Of a DNA stretch of 64,000 nucleotides, positions 48,342 through 56,681 are shown one piece after another. The stretch comes from CAYLLN01 sp036496265 (lineage in GTDB: Bacteria > Planctomycetota > Planctomycetia > Pirellulales > Pirellulaceae): NCBI GenBank assembly GCA_036496265.1, contig DASXLL010000196.1:1-64000 (forward strand), written 5' to 3'. A program made the position numbers and the translations under genes. Each line of letters opens with the position of its first letter. Position 1 is the first letter of the stretch. A model generated the notes under the pieces. That model saw only the letters and a list, made by a program, of their open reading frames with translations, did not search any database and was not told where the DNA came from.

Positions 48342-50555
48342 ATGCGAGATTGGTCGCTGTTTTTCCGCATGAATAAACATCGTTGGCACTGGATTCCGAT
48401 CGGTTTGGTCGCCGCAGCGGTCGCTGTCGTGGCAATGGCCACCGCCATGAATGCCCGCGTCCTTGGCTGGTGGCAAGCATGGATTTGGGTCGGTTGCGCG
48501 CTCGCGATTGCTGCCGCGTTCTGGTTTCGCCGCAAGCTGAACGTCACGGAAATCGAGTTGGAAACGCTTCGCCAGCGACTGGCGGGCGAAGAAACGCGGC
48601 TGGCGACCGAGCGGGCGCAGTTCGAAGAGTTGCAATTGGCCGTTCGTGAAGATATGAAGGACGAGGCGGGGCGGCTGGGCAAACGGGAGCAGGCGCTGGC
48701 CGATCGGCTCGTCACTTACCACGAGTGGATGGAATTTCCGCAGCCGTTGAATCTGGGCCATACGCCGCTCGATGATGCCCGCCTGGCCGAGCTGGCCAAA
48801 AAAGACCGCGAGCTGATGGAATTGCTCAAGGCCGAGACGAAAATCCTCTACGACAACATTCTGCAGAACAAATACCTGCTCGAAGGCCGAGTGTCGCTGC
48901 CGGCGATTCGCGATGATGTCGTCATGCTGGTTACGAAAGTCGCCCGCATTTATCAGCCGACAGTCGAGCAGCCGCTCCTGGAGGCGAGTTTGACCCGCGT
49001 GCTGCGGGCACTGAGTCGGGCGAGCCTGCAAATGCTCGTTGTCCTCGACGAATTGCCGTTGGATGTCAAGCACGCAAGCTTTAGCAGCATCTACGGCTAC
49101 GTTCGCAGCGCCGTGGACACCTGGCGCATGTACAAATCGGCCGAACCATATTGGCCCTATGTGAACACCGCCTGGTATTTCGGCCGGTTTGCTTTGGGGG
49201 CCAATCCACTGGCGCTCGGCGCGTGGTGGTTCGTCGGAAATCTGGGCACGCGCGGCGCGCAGGCGATTGCCCAGCATTTGATTAATCGGCAGGCACTGTC
49301 ATTGCTAAGCAGCGTGGTCCGTGTCATCGGTTTTGAAGTCGCGGGAATCTATGGCGGCGATTTCCGGCATCGCGATGCCAACTGGATTTATGCGGCCGAG
49401 TTGACCGAGCTGATTAGCGAGTTTCCCCTATCGCGGGATAGCCTCTCGCATGCGCTCCGCGAAGTCGGATCGCTGGAGCTGCGGAGCGAATACGACCGTA
49501 TTTTTTTGTATCGCTGTTTGGCGAACGGCAAATCGGTTCGCCCGGGACGCTATGCTGCCGCATCGATTCTCAATGCGGACGAGCGGCGGGCGATTGCGAC
49601 TCGGCTGGAGCGTTTTCTAGAAACGTTCATTCACGGCAAATCGGCCGATCGAATTGGTCGCTGGAAGTCAGCGGCGGAACAGCGGCTGGGGCTCAAGCTC
49701 TCGATTGCCGCTGCGGTCTCGTCGCTGACCGTACGCGATCAAATTCTCGATGCGGCTGCGTCGCTGATGAGCTTTCTCGTAACTGTCAAGCAGCTTGAGC
49801 CGCCCGAAGCGGCGCGGATTTTGGAATCGACGCGGATTTTCGAGGAATTGCCGAGGGAAAAGCGGCGGGAAGGACTGGAACTGCTCACGAACACGGCGTC
49901 GTATTTCTTCGAGCATCCCGATTTGGACCCTGATAGCGATTTGGCGGACATTTATCTCGATGACCTCGCTGCCATGCATGCTCGGCTGCCGCCGCGGGCC
50001 GGGGCGATCGAAGCGACCCTGGTCGATGTGGCTGCTTACTTGCGGCGTCCTGCCAAAAAAATGCAACGTCTTATCGAACGGCACTATGCGGCGACGCTGG
50101 CCAAACGGCTGCCGGCAGAGGCGTTCCCGCGGCGCGTGCCGGCGGCGGCTGCTCGTGCCGCGCTCGATTTGCTCGGCGAGCCGCCGCAGCAAGCGGCTTT
50201 TTTGTATGGTCCGGCACAACTGGAGCGGGCCGATGATGAGCAGGCGACCGCGGTGCGGTTTGAGTCGCTGTGGCTACTCGGCATCGATCGCCGGCTCGTG
50301 CTTTTTTCGGCCGCGGATCAGCCGCGAGTGATTTGGTCGGCGAAGGCGGCTGAGGTGCATGCTGAGCCGATCCGCCAGCTTTTGGCGACGAACTGCCGAC
50401 TCACGGGCGGCCACTGGCAAATCCAATCGCCGCACCCGCTCGCGATTCGCCTCTCGGCCGGGTTTGCGGGCAGCTATAGCACTTACTTTGGGCCGCTGCT
50501 ATCCATGCTCGGACAGTCGCCAAGGGCAACGAAAGACCAAGCGAATGTGACGTGA
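48342..50555 (+). CDS. Membrane protein of unknown function (737 aa)
   Basis: Two membrane segments lie at about residues 17-37 (WIPIGLVAAAVAVVAMATAM) and 43-62, followed by a coiled coil (~65-120, IELETLRQRLAGEETRLATERAQ). The large remainder is cytoplasmic if the pair forms a hairpin. Around 265-310 there are amphipathic or membrane-associated helices (YWPYVNTAWYFGRFALGANP, LALGAWWFVGNLGTRGAQAI), recalling the DUF697/YcjF-like GTPase-associated membrane proteins, but I cannot place it in a family with confidence. The middle (~430-560) is helical, and the C-terminal ~80 residues are strand-rich (FLYGPAQLERADDEQATAVR, LVLFSAADQPRVIW). No catalytic motif was recognised. It stands alone, between divergent and convergent neighbours. 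Confidence 0.7.
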   Translation: MRDWSLFFRMNKHRWHWIPIGLVAAAVAVVAMATAMNARVLGWWQAWIWVGCALAIAAAFWFRRKLNVTEIELETLRQRLAGEETRLATERAQFEELQLAVREDMKDEAGRLGKREQALADRLVTYHEWMEFPQPLNLGHTPLDDARLAELAKKDRELMELLKAETKILYDNILQNKYLLEGRVSLPAIRDDVVMLVTKVARIYQPTVEQPLLEASLTRVLRALSRASLQMLVVLDELPLDVKHASFSSIYGYVRSAVDTWRMYKSAEPYWPYVNTAWYFGRFALGANPLALGAWWFVGNLGTRGAQAIAQHLINRQALSLLSSVVRVIGFEVAGIYGGDFRHRDANWIYAAELTELISEFPLSRDSLSHALREVGSLELRSEYDRIFLYRCLANGKSVRPGRYAAASILNADERRAIATRLERFLETFIHGKSADRIGRWKSAAEQRLGLKLSIAAAVSSLTVRDQILDAAASLMSFLVTVKQLEPPEAARILESTRIFEELPREKRREGLELLTNTASYFFEHPDLDPDSDLADIYLDDLAAMHARLPPRAGAIEATLVDVAAYLRRPAKKMQRLIERHYAATLAKRLPAEAFPRRVPAAAARAALDLLGEPPQQAAFLYGPAQLERADDEQATAVRFESLWLLGIDRRLVLFSAADQPRVIWSAKAAEVHAEPIRQLLATNCRLTGGHWQIQSPHPLAIRLSAGFAGSYSTYFGPLLSMLGQSPRATKDQANVT

Positions 50556-50560
50556 TAGGA

Positions 50561-50635
50561 ATGGCCACGAAAAACACAAAACGACACGAAAAGGATTCGC
50601 TTATTTTTGTGACTTTTCGTGTTCCTTGTGGCCAT
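50561..50635. repeat. Long imperfect palindromic element between convergent genes
   Basis: Left arm atggccacgaaaaacac (50561-50577) pairs with gtgttccttgtggccat (50619-50635), with inner arms cacgaaaagg and cttttcgtg. It fills the gap between the convergent membrane-protein and DUF1338 genes, 5 bp after the first stop. It could work as a two-way transcription terminator and resembles dispersed palindromic elements of planctomycetes. Confidence 0.7.
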
Positions 50636-50659
50636 TGAATTGCTGCCGCCGATATTGCT

Positions 50660-51607
50660 TCATTTCACCTTCGTCATCTCGAACAAATTCGTAGCCTGTG
50701 GACCCAAAAAGCCTTCGAAGCGAACCTTTTTGCCGGTAGTCGGATCGGTGACCGTGTCGCGCTGGGCGAGCTCGAAGTAAGCGTAGGTCCAAGGCATCGC
50801 CACCGGCAGGCCGCGGTCATGAACTTGAACGTCGATGGTGACGGCTTCCGTCGCTGTCTGTCGCAACTTGCTGCCACGCTCCCCTTCGATCTCTTTTTTC
50901 ATTGGCACGCCCGCTTTTTCGAGCGCGGCGATGGTTTTTTCGATGTCGTCGAGCGCTGGGACGCCGTGCGAATTGATCAGCGACGTGAAATGGTTGACGT
51001 TATAACCGTGAACGAGAACCCAGGCGGCGTATTGGCTGACTTTGTTGAGCTTCTCGACATCTTCCTTCGCCGGCAGCAGCCACGGAAGCTCGTGAAATTG
51101 CGCAACGGCCTGCGGAATCAGTTCGGCCGCCGGGCTGTTATCTTTGTCGAGATTGGCGAGCGCCGCCAAAACATCGACACTAATCGCCGGCCGGTGGCAG
51201 CGTGTCGTACGCTCGATAATCGCTCGCGCATCAGCCGGCAGTTCCGGCAGCCGCAGCTCGGAGATAAACAGTTTTGGAAACTGCTGGTTGGCGTGCTGGA
51301 AATGAATCGCCGAAAGCTGCTTGTCATCGAAGTGATAACTGCCCGCCGCTCGATAGCCCAGCGCCTCGAAAATCCGCGAGATCGTCGCAATTCCCGCCAG
51401 CGGCTGCTGCGTCGCGAATGTGCGAAACGCAATGTGGTCGTTCACGAACGTCGCACCGGCTTGCTGGATCACCTTTTCATACGTCTGCACGTACGAAACG
51501 CGCTGTCGATAAGTGTCCCAGAGGATATCGAACAGCTCCGCGCAGAATTGTTCTCGCGCGGTCGAAACTGGAATTCCCTTGTGCGGGCCGACGATGGCGT
51601 GGGTCAT
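50660..51607 (-). CDS. DUF1338 / 2-oxoadipate dioxygenase-decarboxylase family protein (315 aa)
   Basis: The family signature is clear: FVNDHIAFRTF (~54-64), GIATISRIFEALGYRAAG, then DKQLSAIHFQHANQQFPKLF and the downstream metal-ligand-rich core. Members of DUF1338 (HglS/YdcJ in bacteria, FLO7 in plants) use Fe(II) to convert 2-oxoadipate to 2-hydroxyglutarate in D-lysine catabolism. His in NDHIAFRT and His in SAIHFQH are the expected iron ligands. The C-terminal segment (MPWTYAYFELAQRD, FEGFLGPQATNLFEMTKV) matches the family end. No other lysine-catabolic gene is nearby, so the physiological substrate stays open. Cytoplasmic; last gene before the palindromic spacer. Confidence 0.87.
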   Translation of the reverse strand: MTHAIVGPHKGIPVSTAREQFCAELFDILWDTYRQRVSYVQTYEKVIQQAGATFVNDHIAFRTFATQQPLAGIATISRIFEALGYRAAGSYHFDDKQLSAIHFQHANQQFPKLFISELRLPELPADARAIIERTTRCHRPAISVDVLAALANLDKDNSPAAELIPQAVAQFHELPWLLPAKEDVEKLNKVSQYAAWVLVHGYNVNHFTSLINSHGVPALDDIEKTIAALEKAGVPMKKEIEGERGSKLRQTATEAVTIDVQVHDRGLPVAMPWTYAYFELAQRDTVTDPTTGKKVRFEGFLGPQATNLFEMTKVK

Positions 51608-51625
51608 ATTTGGATTTGGTTGTGC

Positions 51626-52396
51626 TTAGTTTTCGTCTTCATCGGGCGGCAATCCCTTCTCAACCACCACCCGCATATCCTCGGGGCAACTCGCCCACGT
51701 CGCTTGATAGGTCGCTTCCAGTGGCACCGGAACGTAGCATTCTTCGTCGAGCCAGGCGGGCATGTCGGGCAGAACGTCGTCGTAGCCGGTGGGATGCACA
51801 TAGGCGGTTTTGGGGTCGCTGGCAACATACGACGCGAGAGTCAACGGCTTATCGGGCGGCAATTCGAACGGGCCGCCGTCGATTTGGTCCCAGATTGCCT
51901 TGTGAATGCTTTCCGGATCGCGCACGGTAGGTGGAAAAAGATCGACGACCAGGACGTGAACGCCCTGTGTCAGAAAATCGACTGTCTTGCGAACGAATTG
52001 AGAGAGAGCGGCCTGGCTGCTTTTGTTGCCGGGAGAGACGATTTCCAAAATGCAGACGACTTTGCCCAGCGAGTGACGAATGGCGATACGATTGGCGCGG
52101 CGGGCCAGGGCCAGTTCTTTGTTCGTCGATTCAATCCGTTGCCATTCGGCGGGAGGCGGGGCTGCCAATAGCGTTCCGCCGGTACCGCGGTCGCCGCGCG
52201 CTGAACGGCGGTTCGGCTGGCGAGTTTCCAGTGTCACTACGTCCGGTTCGAGCCCGCCGGCGTGTTGTTCGACGAGCGCGGAGAAGCCTGGCGGCAATAG
52301 ACCGCGGTTTAGAGCGTTGCGGATGTTGACAGTCCACGTCTGATGAAAGTCGTGGAACAAATTGGCATCCACTTGTGTCCAGTCATGTACCGGCAT
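51626..52396 (-). CDS. DUF4058 family protein (256 aa)
   Basis: MPVHDWTQVDANLFHDFHQTWTV at the N-terminus, then LLPPGFSALVEQH, RIAIRHSLGKVVCILEIVSPGNK and the central VDLFPP are typical of DUF4058, a family abundant in planctomycetes and cyanobacteria with no proven function. The core has the outline of a restriction-endonuclease-like fold (VVCILEIVSPGNK resembles the E-x-K end of a PD-(D/E)xK site), which is my inference. The C-terminus (YVPVPLEATYQATWASCPED) is complete. It lies 18 bp upstream of the DUF1338 gene on the same strand, so the two are likely co-transcribed, but no shared pathway is evident. Confidence 0.85.
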   Translation of the reverse strand: MPVHDWTQVDANLFHDFHQTWTVNIRNALNRGLLPPGFSALVEQHAGGLEPDVVTLETRQPNRRSARGDRGTGGTLLAAPPPAEWQRIESTNKELALARRANRIAIRHSLGKVVCILEIVSPGNKSSQAALSQFVRKTVDFLTQGVHVLVVDLFPPTVRDPESIHKAIWDQIDGGPFELPPDKPLTLASYVASDPKTAYVHPTGYDDVLPDMPAWLDEECYVPVPLEATYQATWASCPEDMRVVVEKGLPPDEDEN

Positions 52397-52561
52397 ATTC
52401 GCCTCGTTTCGTTCATTATACGGCGTTCGCTAAGGCGTCGAAATATTATCGATTACCTGTCCGTTGTCGTTGTGCGTGAATTCAACGGCAGCCGGCGTTG
52501 AGCGAATTTTTCTTGGTAGTTTCGGGTGGTGAGTGCGGGACGGTGAAAAAAACGCGCGGCG

Positions 52562-53536
52562 CTAAGTGCTGGGGGCGATTGAAGTTGGAAGATGGAAAGT
52601 GGTGGGAGGGGCGGTGAGGGGTTGGTGAGTGTTTGGCGCTGGGTGGTGAGCGTTGGTGAGTTCTTGGGGAGGGGCACTGCTGGGCGAGCCAGCAGTGGCA
52701 CCCGAGGTGACGGATGAAGGGTCGGTCGGGACAGCCGCGACATCAGTTGGCTTGGCGGGTTGGTCAGCGGCGGCCTGTTGTGCTTGGGCAGCTTTCTGCC
52801 GCGCTCGCATCTCTTGAAAGGAGATTTCGGGCCAGCAGTCGGATGGTGAAAAGCCGGCGCGGCGATTGGTGAGGTACCTGCCGAGAACAGTGCGGAAGTT
52901 TTTAGCGGCTGTTTTGAACTGGTCGCTGGGTTGCTCCGCGAATTTCGCTGAAGCCGTGAGCCAATTGCTGAGGGCTTCGAAGATCGCGCGGAGCAGATCG
53001 TCTTGCTGCAGGTGATCAGGAATCGGGTGGTCTTTCGTTTGGCTGTCGCGGAGCTCGCCGATGCGGCGGGTGACGCGGAGATAGGCGTTGATGAGCTGGG
53101 CCGTGGGCGCGATGTCGCGAGTCGTGACGACGTTCCATTTATTGACTGTGCCGCTGTAGTCGCTGGTGCCTTGCTTGACGGTGGAAAGGCTGGTGGGCTG
53201 TTTCAGGAGAGCATCGGTGGTGGTGTTCAGGATAAATTCGAGGCGCATTTGCTCGATTTGGGTTTCGAGACGTTGGCGGGCGAGCGGGTTGTGGATATTT
53301 GGATCGTCGCGGTCGGCCTGAGCGAGTCGGCGGCGGACGCGGGCGACGATCTGCGTGACGCGGCTCTTGTCGAGGTTGTAAACGGCGGCGACTTCTTGAT
53401 GGGTGAAGTTTTCGAGGACGACTTTTTTGAAGATGGCGAGATTGCGAGTGTGGTTTTGGGCGTGGCGAGGAGGATGAGTGAAGGATGAAGGTGGAGGGCT
53501 GAAGGATGAAGCGGCGGGGGCGAGTTCTTGGGACAT
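52562..53536 (-). CDS. Helix-turn-helix domain protein of unknown function (324 aa)
   Basis: After a Pro/Ser/His-rich N-terminus, residues ~35-70 form a sigma-4/transposase-like HTH (KVVLENFTHQEVAAVYNLDK then SRVTQIVARVRRRL). The middle (~75-220) is helical, with TTTDALLKQPTSLSTVK and HPIPDHLQQDDLLRAIFEAL. The last ~100 residues are Ala/Pro/Thr-rich low complexity and may be disordered. The HTH resembles those of some phage terminase small subunits and of DNA-binding planctomycete orphan proteins, but no terminase or phage gene is nearby. GAGG lies 6 nt before the ATG. A 12-bp perfect palindrome 35 bp upstream may be an autoregulatory site. Function unknown. Confidence 0.65.
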   Translation of the reverse strand: MSQELAPAASSFSPPPSSFTHPPRHAQNHTRNLAIFKKVVLENFTHQEVAAVYNLDKSRVTQIVARVRRRLAQADRDDPNIHNPLARQRLETQIEQMRLEFILNTTTDALLKQPTSLSTVKQGTSDYSGTVNKWNVVTTRDIAPTAQLINAYLRVTRRIGELRDSQTKDHPIPDHLQQDDLLRAIFEALSNWLTASAKFAEQPSDQFKTAAKNFRTVLGRYLTNRRAGFSPSDCWPEISFQEMRARQKAAQAQQAAADQPAKPTDVAAVPTDPSSVTSGATAGSPSSAPPQELTNAHHPAPNTHQPLTAPPTTFHLPTSIAPST

Positions 53537-53570
53537 GGAGGGCCTCGATTCTGGATTGACAAAACGATAT

Positions 53571-53582
53571 TAGTGTACACTA
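53571..53582 (-). promoter_or_regulatory. Operator-like palindrome upstream of the HTH gene
   Basis: TAGTGTACACTA, a 12-bp perfect palindrome, 35-46 bp before the HTH gene start, within or next to its likely promoter. Such sites bind dimeric HTH regulators; self-regulation by the downstream protein is a reasonable guess. A TTGAAC sequence 21 bp further upstream could be a -35 box, but the -10 is not clear. Confidence 0.4.
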
Positions 53583-53961
53583 GTGCGTATTTGTTCAAAA
53601 AGAATCGAGGTCGTCAATGAAGTTGTTGGCGGATTGTGGGGTTGGAGGAGGTTGGCGAGGCGCAAGTTGTTGGGAGAGAAGGGTTAGCGGCGGGGGAAAT
53701 ATTTTTGGGTGGTGGAGGGCGGGCGGACTAGTCTGGTCCAATTGAGAGGATGGTTTGGGGCGGGGTAAACGTGAAGATGCGACCGCGGGACACCCATTGA
53801 GATGATGGAGAAAGTTTGAGGGGCGGCCTCTTGCAGCAGAGTCGGTTGGAGCGGTCAGTGGCAGCGTCGGCGTTGCTGGTTCGATCGAGCACTGGCCTGG
53901 GCCAGTGACATGACAAATAGACCGGCCGAGTCGTGCCACCCTGCCGACATGCTTTTACTTG
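53583..53961. other. Spacer upstream of the HTH gene
   Basis: With the palindrome this makes a 425-bp gap. It is G-rich on the + strand in the first 150 bp (gaggaggttggcgagg type) and codes for nothing I recognise. The minus-strand open frame across it is Pro/Ser/Thr-rich low complexity and was not accepted. Confidence 0.4.
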
Positions 53962-55132
53962 CTAGTCGGCGACCATCACTTTGGGCCAGTCAAGCTTCTT
54001 TAACCTGGCCTCAGAAAGCTTTCCATGTTCAGCAAACGCAGCTTCTAGGTGTGCATGCATCCATTCCTGTGCTTCCCGAGTCAATTCAACTTGCGGTTGC
54101 CTGCGATATGCTTTCCGTGGGTTCGTATTTCCCGATTTCTTTTCGGCATTTTTCTGTGTTGACGCGAAAGAATCGCTTCCCAGTTCCGCCATGAGTTGAT
54201 TGAGTGAGACACCGTCCGCAAGTGTGCCCGCGACGAAATCGGCGCTATTCACTCGGATGTAGTACGGCCACTTTTTCTTAAAAGCTCGGCGCTTGATGTC
54301 TTGCCGGCTCGCTTTGTCGCGCCGCGGAACGTGTCGGCTGCCTATTGCTCGGCCGAACACAATGATGTCACTAGGATTGCGGGTCATTCGAGCCACAAAA
54401 AGAACATCACCATCTTGAACTTGTCTGGGCCGCTTCGGATAGGTGCATGCCCAATGGCAGCCGGCACGTTCGACTTCCGCAAAAACATCTGAATCGAGGG
54501 GCAACCGGGTTGCGCTCGTTCCGAAGAACTTCACGAACGCATTTACACCTTGTGGAGCCGGTGCGCCGCTGACCTCGGCGAACGGAGAAAACTCAGCCTC
54601 CCTTCCTTCATCACCAAGTCGTTTCTTTGGGCGTGCTTCGCCATTACGTTCCGCCAGTTCTTGGAGCTTTGTTTCCCATGCCGAAATCTGCGCATCCAGA
54701 AGGTTCACTGCTCCTGCTTTCCAAAGATCGTCGAAGTATTTTCGACAGCGTTTGACAATTTCCGCCTCAGTTGCGACGAATCCGAACTCATGATTTCGGC
54801 CAAGTGCGGCCTCGGTCAGGTTTGCTGAAGTAACGATGACTTGCTTTTGGCCGAAGAGATACAGTTTGGAATGTAGATTCTTGATCCCTCGAATTCGGGC
54901 CCCGTTGTCGAGCAAGTAGCGAAGTGCGGAAATGTCGCTGACGCCTTCGTGCATGTCGGCAAGATTGTACCGCGTGATTATTTGTAGCAATCTTGGTGCC
55001 CCGGACCGCAGAAGTCGCTGCGCAACGGATTTCTTGATAAAACGGGCAAATCACCCTCAATTCACTGGGTCCGGTAGCGACCGCCCTATCGATTACATTG
55101 TTCCAACCGGAGTCGATGAGTTGAAATGTCAT
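53962..55132 (-). pseudogene. PLD-family nuclease/transferase-like gene broken by a one-base frameshift
   Basis: Two minus-strand frames read as one gene. The first (from ATG 55132) gives MTFQLIDSGWNNVIDRAVAT then ELRVICPF. The second, one base over, continues IKKSVAQRLLRSGAPRLLQI then ITRYNLADMHEG, RYLLDNGARIRGIKNLHSKLYLFG and IVTSANLTEAALGRNHEFGF. The join is at the TTTT run (AAAA at 55039-55042 on the + strand): removing one T gives ICPFIKKS and restores a protein of about 389 residues. HSKLYLF...SANLT is the HxK(x)nN motif of the phospholipase D superfamily, with only one HKD half visible, as in dimeric PLD-type nucleases. The C-terminal ~190 residues contain FVKFFGTSATRLPLDSDV and a possible DNA-binding or PUA-like part. 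Either a real pseudogene or an assembly error in a homopolymer. Confidence 0.8.
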
Positions 55133-55259
55133 GGAAAACCGTGGGGCGAAGTCGCTGACTACTGACTCATGATGCGCATAATCTCATCTACCTTGGCCTC
55201 CAGCGTAAACATCCGGCGGAAGATTTCCAGTATTTTTGAATTGCTGGGGCCGCCGGCTA

Positions 55260-55279
55260 CCAGGGACTGAGGTCCCTGG
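55260..55279. repeat. Perfect hairpin CCAGGGAC-TGAG-GTCCCTGG
   Basis: 8-bp perfect arms and a 4-nt loop; stable in RNA. No T tract follows, so it is more likely part of a dispersed palindromic repeat than a classical terminator. Confidence 0.6.
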
Positions 55280-55436
55280 CAACGCATGTGCGCCCTGGCG
55301 GGCGTGGTAGGATGGAGGATTGCACCAATTGACAGTTTTTCAGCCTGCCTTTACCATCCGAGATTCACCTGAAATTCACGGCTTATCGGCCTTCGGGTAT
55401 TTGTTGCCGATAGTTGTTGTAAGCGTCGATCCCCAG

Positions 55437-55484
55437 AACCCTCACCCCGGCCCTCTCCTAGAGGGAGAGGGAGAATGGGGATAG
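55437..55484. repeat. REP-like element (ctcaccccggccctctcc type)
   Basis: ccctctcc (55451-55458), loop tagag, ggagaggg (55464-55471), inside the wider string beginning ctcaccccggccctctcc and ending gagaatgggg. This string is a well-known dispersed intergenic repeat in many bacteria. It lies 33 bp before the rpmF start codon and may form a leader hairpin. Confidence 0.7.
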
Positions 55485-55503
55485 GCCGTAAGTTGAGGCC
55501 CAG

Positions 55504-55686
55504 ATGGCAGTTCCAAAACGCCGACAATCCAATTCCCGCACCGGCCGACGCCGGGCGCACGACGCCAAAAAGCCCAAGCAGCTTTCGTTTTGCCCCAAGT
55601 GCAGCCAAGCCACGCCCCAGCACGTCGTTTGCTCCAAGTGCGGCTACTACATGGGCCGAACGATCGTGGAGACGGAAGCCGAGTAA
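55504..55686 (+). CDS. rpmF: 50S ribosomal protein L32
   Basis: A 60-residue protein starting MAVPKRRQSNSRTGRRRAHD, the normal N-terminus of bL32, with a four-cysteine zinc ribbon (C30, C33, C43, C46: CPKC and CSKC). Bacteria have Zn-binding and Zn-free forms of L32; this is the C+ form. GAGG lies 5 nt upstream of the ATG. The order rpmF then fatty-acid genes is ancestral in bacteria, linking ribosome and membrane synthesis, although plsX and fabH, usually next, are not here. The stop codon is followed almost at once by a palindromic repeat. Confidence 0.97.
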   Translation: MAVPKRRQSNSRTGRRRAHDAKKPKQLSFCPKCSQATPQHVVCSKCGYYMGRTIVETEAE

Positions 55687-55688
55687 CC

Positions 55689-55765
55689 ACACTAACCCGA
55701 CGCGTAAGCGAGGGTGATTCGGGTTAGCCAACGTTTAGGCCCTCGCTCACGCGTCGGGTTAGTGT
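55689..55765. repeat. Palindromic repeat with 26-bp inverted arms between rpmF and fabD
   Basis: The arms 55689-55714 and 55740-55765 are inverted copies of each other with one mismatch; the core of each is ctaacccgacgcgt. The 25-bp middle holds a further gggttag. The element fills nearly the whole 83-bp gap and ends 4 bp before the fabD ATG. I recall this core as a dispersed motif in planctomycete genomes. Confidence 0.85.
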
Positions 55766-55769
55766 ATCT

Positions 55770-56678
55770 ATGCCTAAACCCGCGTTCCTATTTCCTGGTC
55801 AGGGCGCTCAGGCTGTCGGCATGGGCCGGCAGCTTGTCGAAACGACGCCGGCGGCGAAGCAGATTTTTGAGCGTGCCGGCTCGATCCTCGGCTATGACTT
55901 GCTCCAAGTCTGCCTCGAAGGCCCCGCCGAAAAGCTCGACTCAACGGTCTATAGCCAGCCCGCACTATTCGTAACCAGTCTTGCCGCCTTGGAATGGCTC
56001 AAGGCCAACAAACCGGAGGTCGTCGAAGGCTGCACCGCAGCAGCGGGCCTCAGCCTGGGGGAATACACCGCATTAGTCTTCGCCGGCGTAATGACTTTCG
56101 AAGACGGTCTCCGCGTCGTTCAAGAGCGCGGCCGGGCGATGCAAGACGCGGCTGACGCCGTGCCCAGCGGCATGGTCAGCGTCCTCGGACTCGATGCGGA
56201 GAAACTCGAAGCTGCCTGCCAAGAGGCCCGCGGCAACGAGATTCTGCAAATCGCCAATTATCTGTGCCCCGGTAACATCGTCGTCTCGGGCCACAAAACG
56301 GCCTGCGAACGATTCGCTCCGCTGGCCGAAAAAGCCGGCGCGATGAAAACAATTCCGCTCTCCGTTGCCGGCGCATTCCACACCCCACTGATGCAGCCGG
56401 CAGTCGAGCGACTGAAAAATGCATTGGGCGGCGTGACGCTCAACAAGCCGCGAATTCCGGTTATTTCCAACGTCGATGCCGAACCGCACGACGATCCCGA
56501 GCAAATTCGCGAACTATTAGTGCAGCAGGTTGTCGCTCCCGTCCGCTGGGAAGACTCAATTCGAAAAATGCTCTCCCACGGCCACGCTCCCTTTTGGGAA
56601 GTCGGCCCCGGCCGAGTTTTGCGTAGCCTTTTGAAGCGAATCGATCGCAAAACCGAAGCGGATGGAGTGGAGTGCTGA
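55770..56678 (+). CDS. fabD: Malonyl-CoA:ACP transacylase
   Basis: A 302-residue FabD of normal length. FLFPGQGAQ at 6-14, catalytic S95 in GLSLGEYTAL and H204 in GAFHTPLM, with the oxyanion-region glutamine in GQGAQ. It moves malonyl groups from CoA to the acyl carrier protein, giving the elongation substrate for fatty acid synthesis in the cytoplasm. It is followed by fabG, acpP and fabF on the same strand. There is no purine-rich Shine-Dalgarno before the ATG: the 4 bp between the palindromic repeat and the start codon are atct. The next possible ATG would remove the GQGAQ motif, so 55770 is the right start. Confidence 0.97.
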   Translation: MPKPAFLFPGQGAQAVGMGRQLVETTPAAKQIFERAGSILGYDLLQVCLEGPAEKLDSTVYSQPALFVTSLAALEWLKANKPEVVEGCTAAAGLSLGEYTALVFAGVMTFEDGLRVVQERGRAMQDAADAVPSGMVSVLGLDAEKLEAACQEARGNEILQIANYLCPGNIVVSGHKTACERFAPLAEKAGAMKTIPLSVAGAFHTPLMQPAVERLKNALGGVTLNKPRIPVISNVDAEPHDDPEQIRELLVQQVVAPVRWEDSIRKMLSHGHAPFWEVGPGRVLRSLLKRIDRKTEADGVEC

Positions 56679-56681
56679 CTC

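Larger units (their letters stand above)
55133..55503. other. Non-coding region upstream of rpmF with two hairpins
   Basis: 371 bp with no accepted gene. A minus-strand frame (55351-55731) crosses rpmF in the wrong direction and is a shadow. It holds two repeat-like hairpins, listed separately, and must hold the rpmF promoter, which I could not fix. Confidence 0.45.

Noticed and set aside
52453..52743. Small minus-strand frame and others in the Pro/Ser-rich tail of the HTH gene
   Set aside because: Low-complexity shadows of the disordered C-terminus.
55351..55731. 126-codon minus-strand frame across rpmF
   Set aside because: rpmF on the other strand is certain; this frame is its shadow plus repeat DNA.
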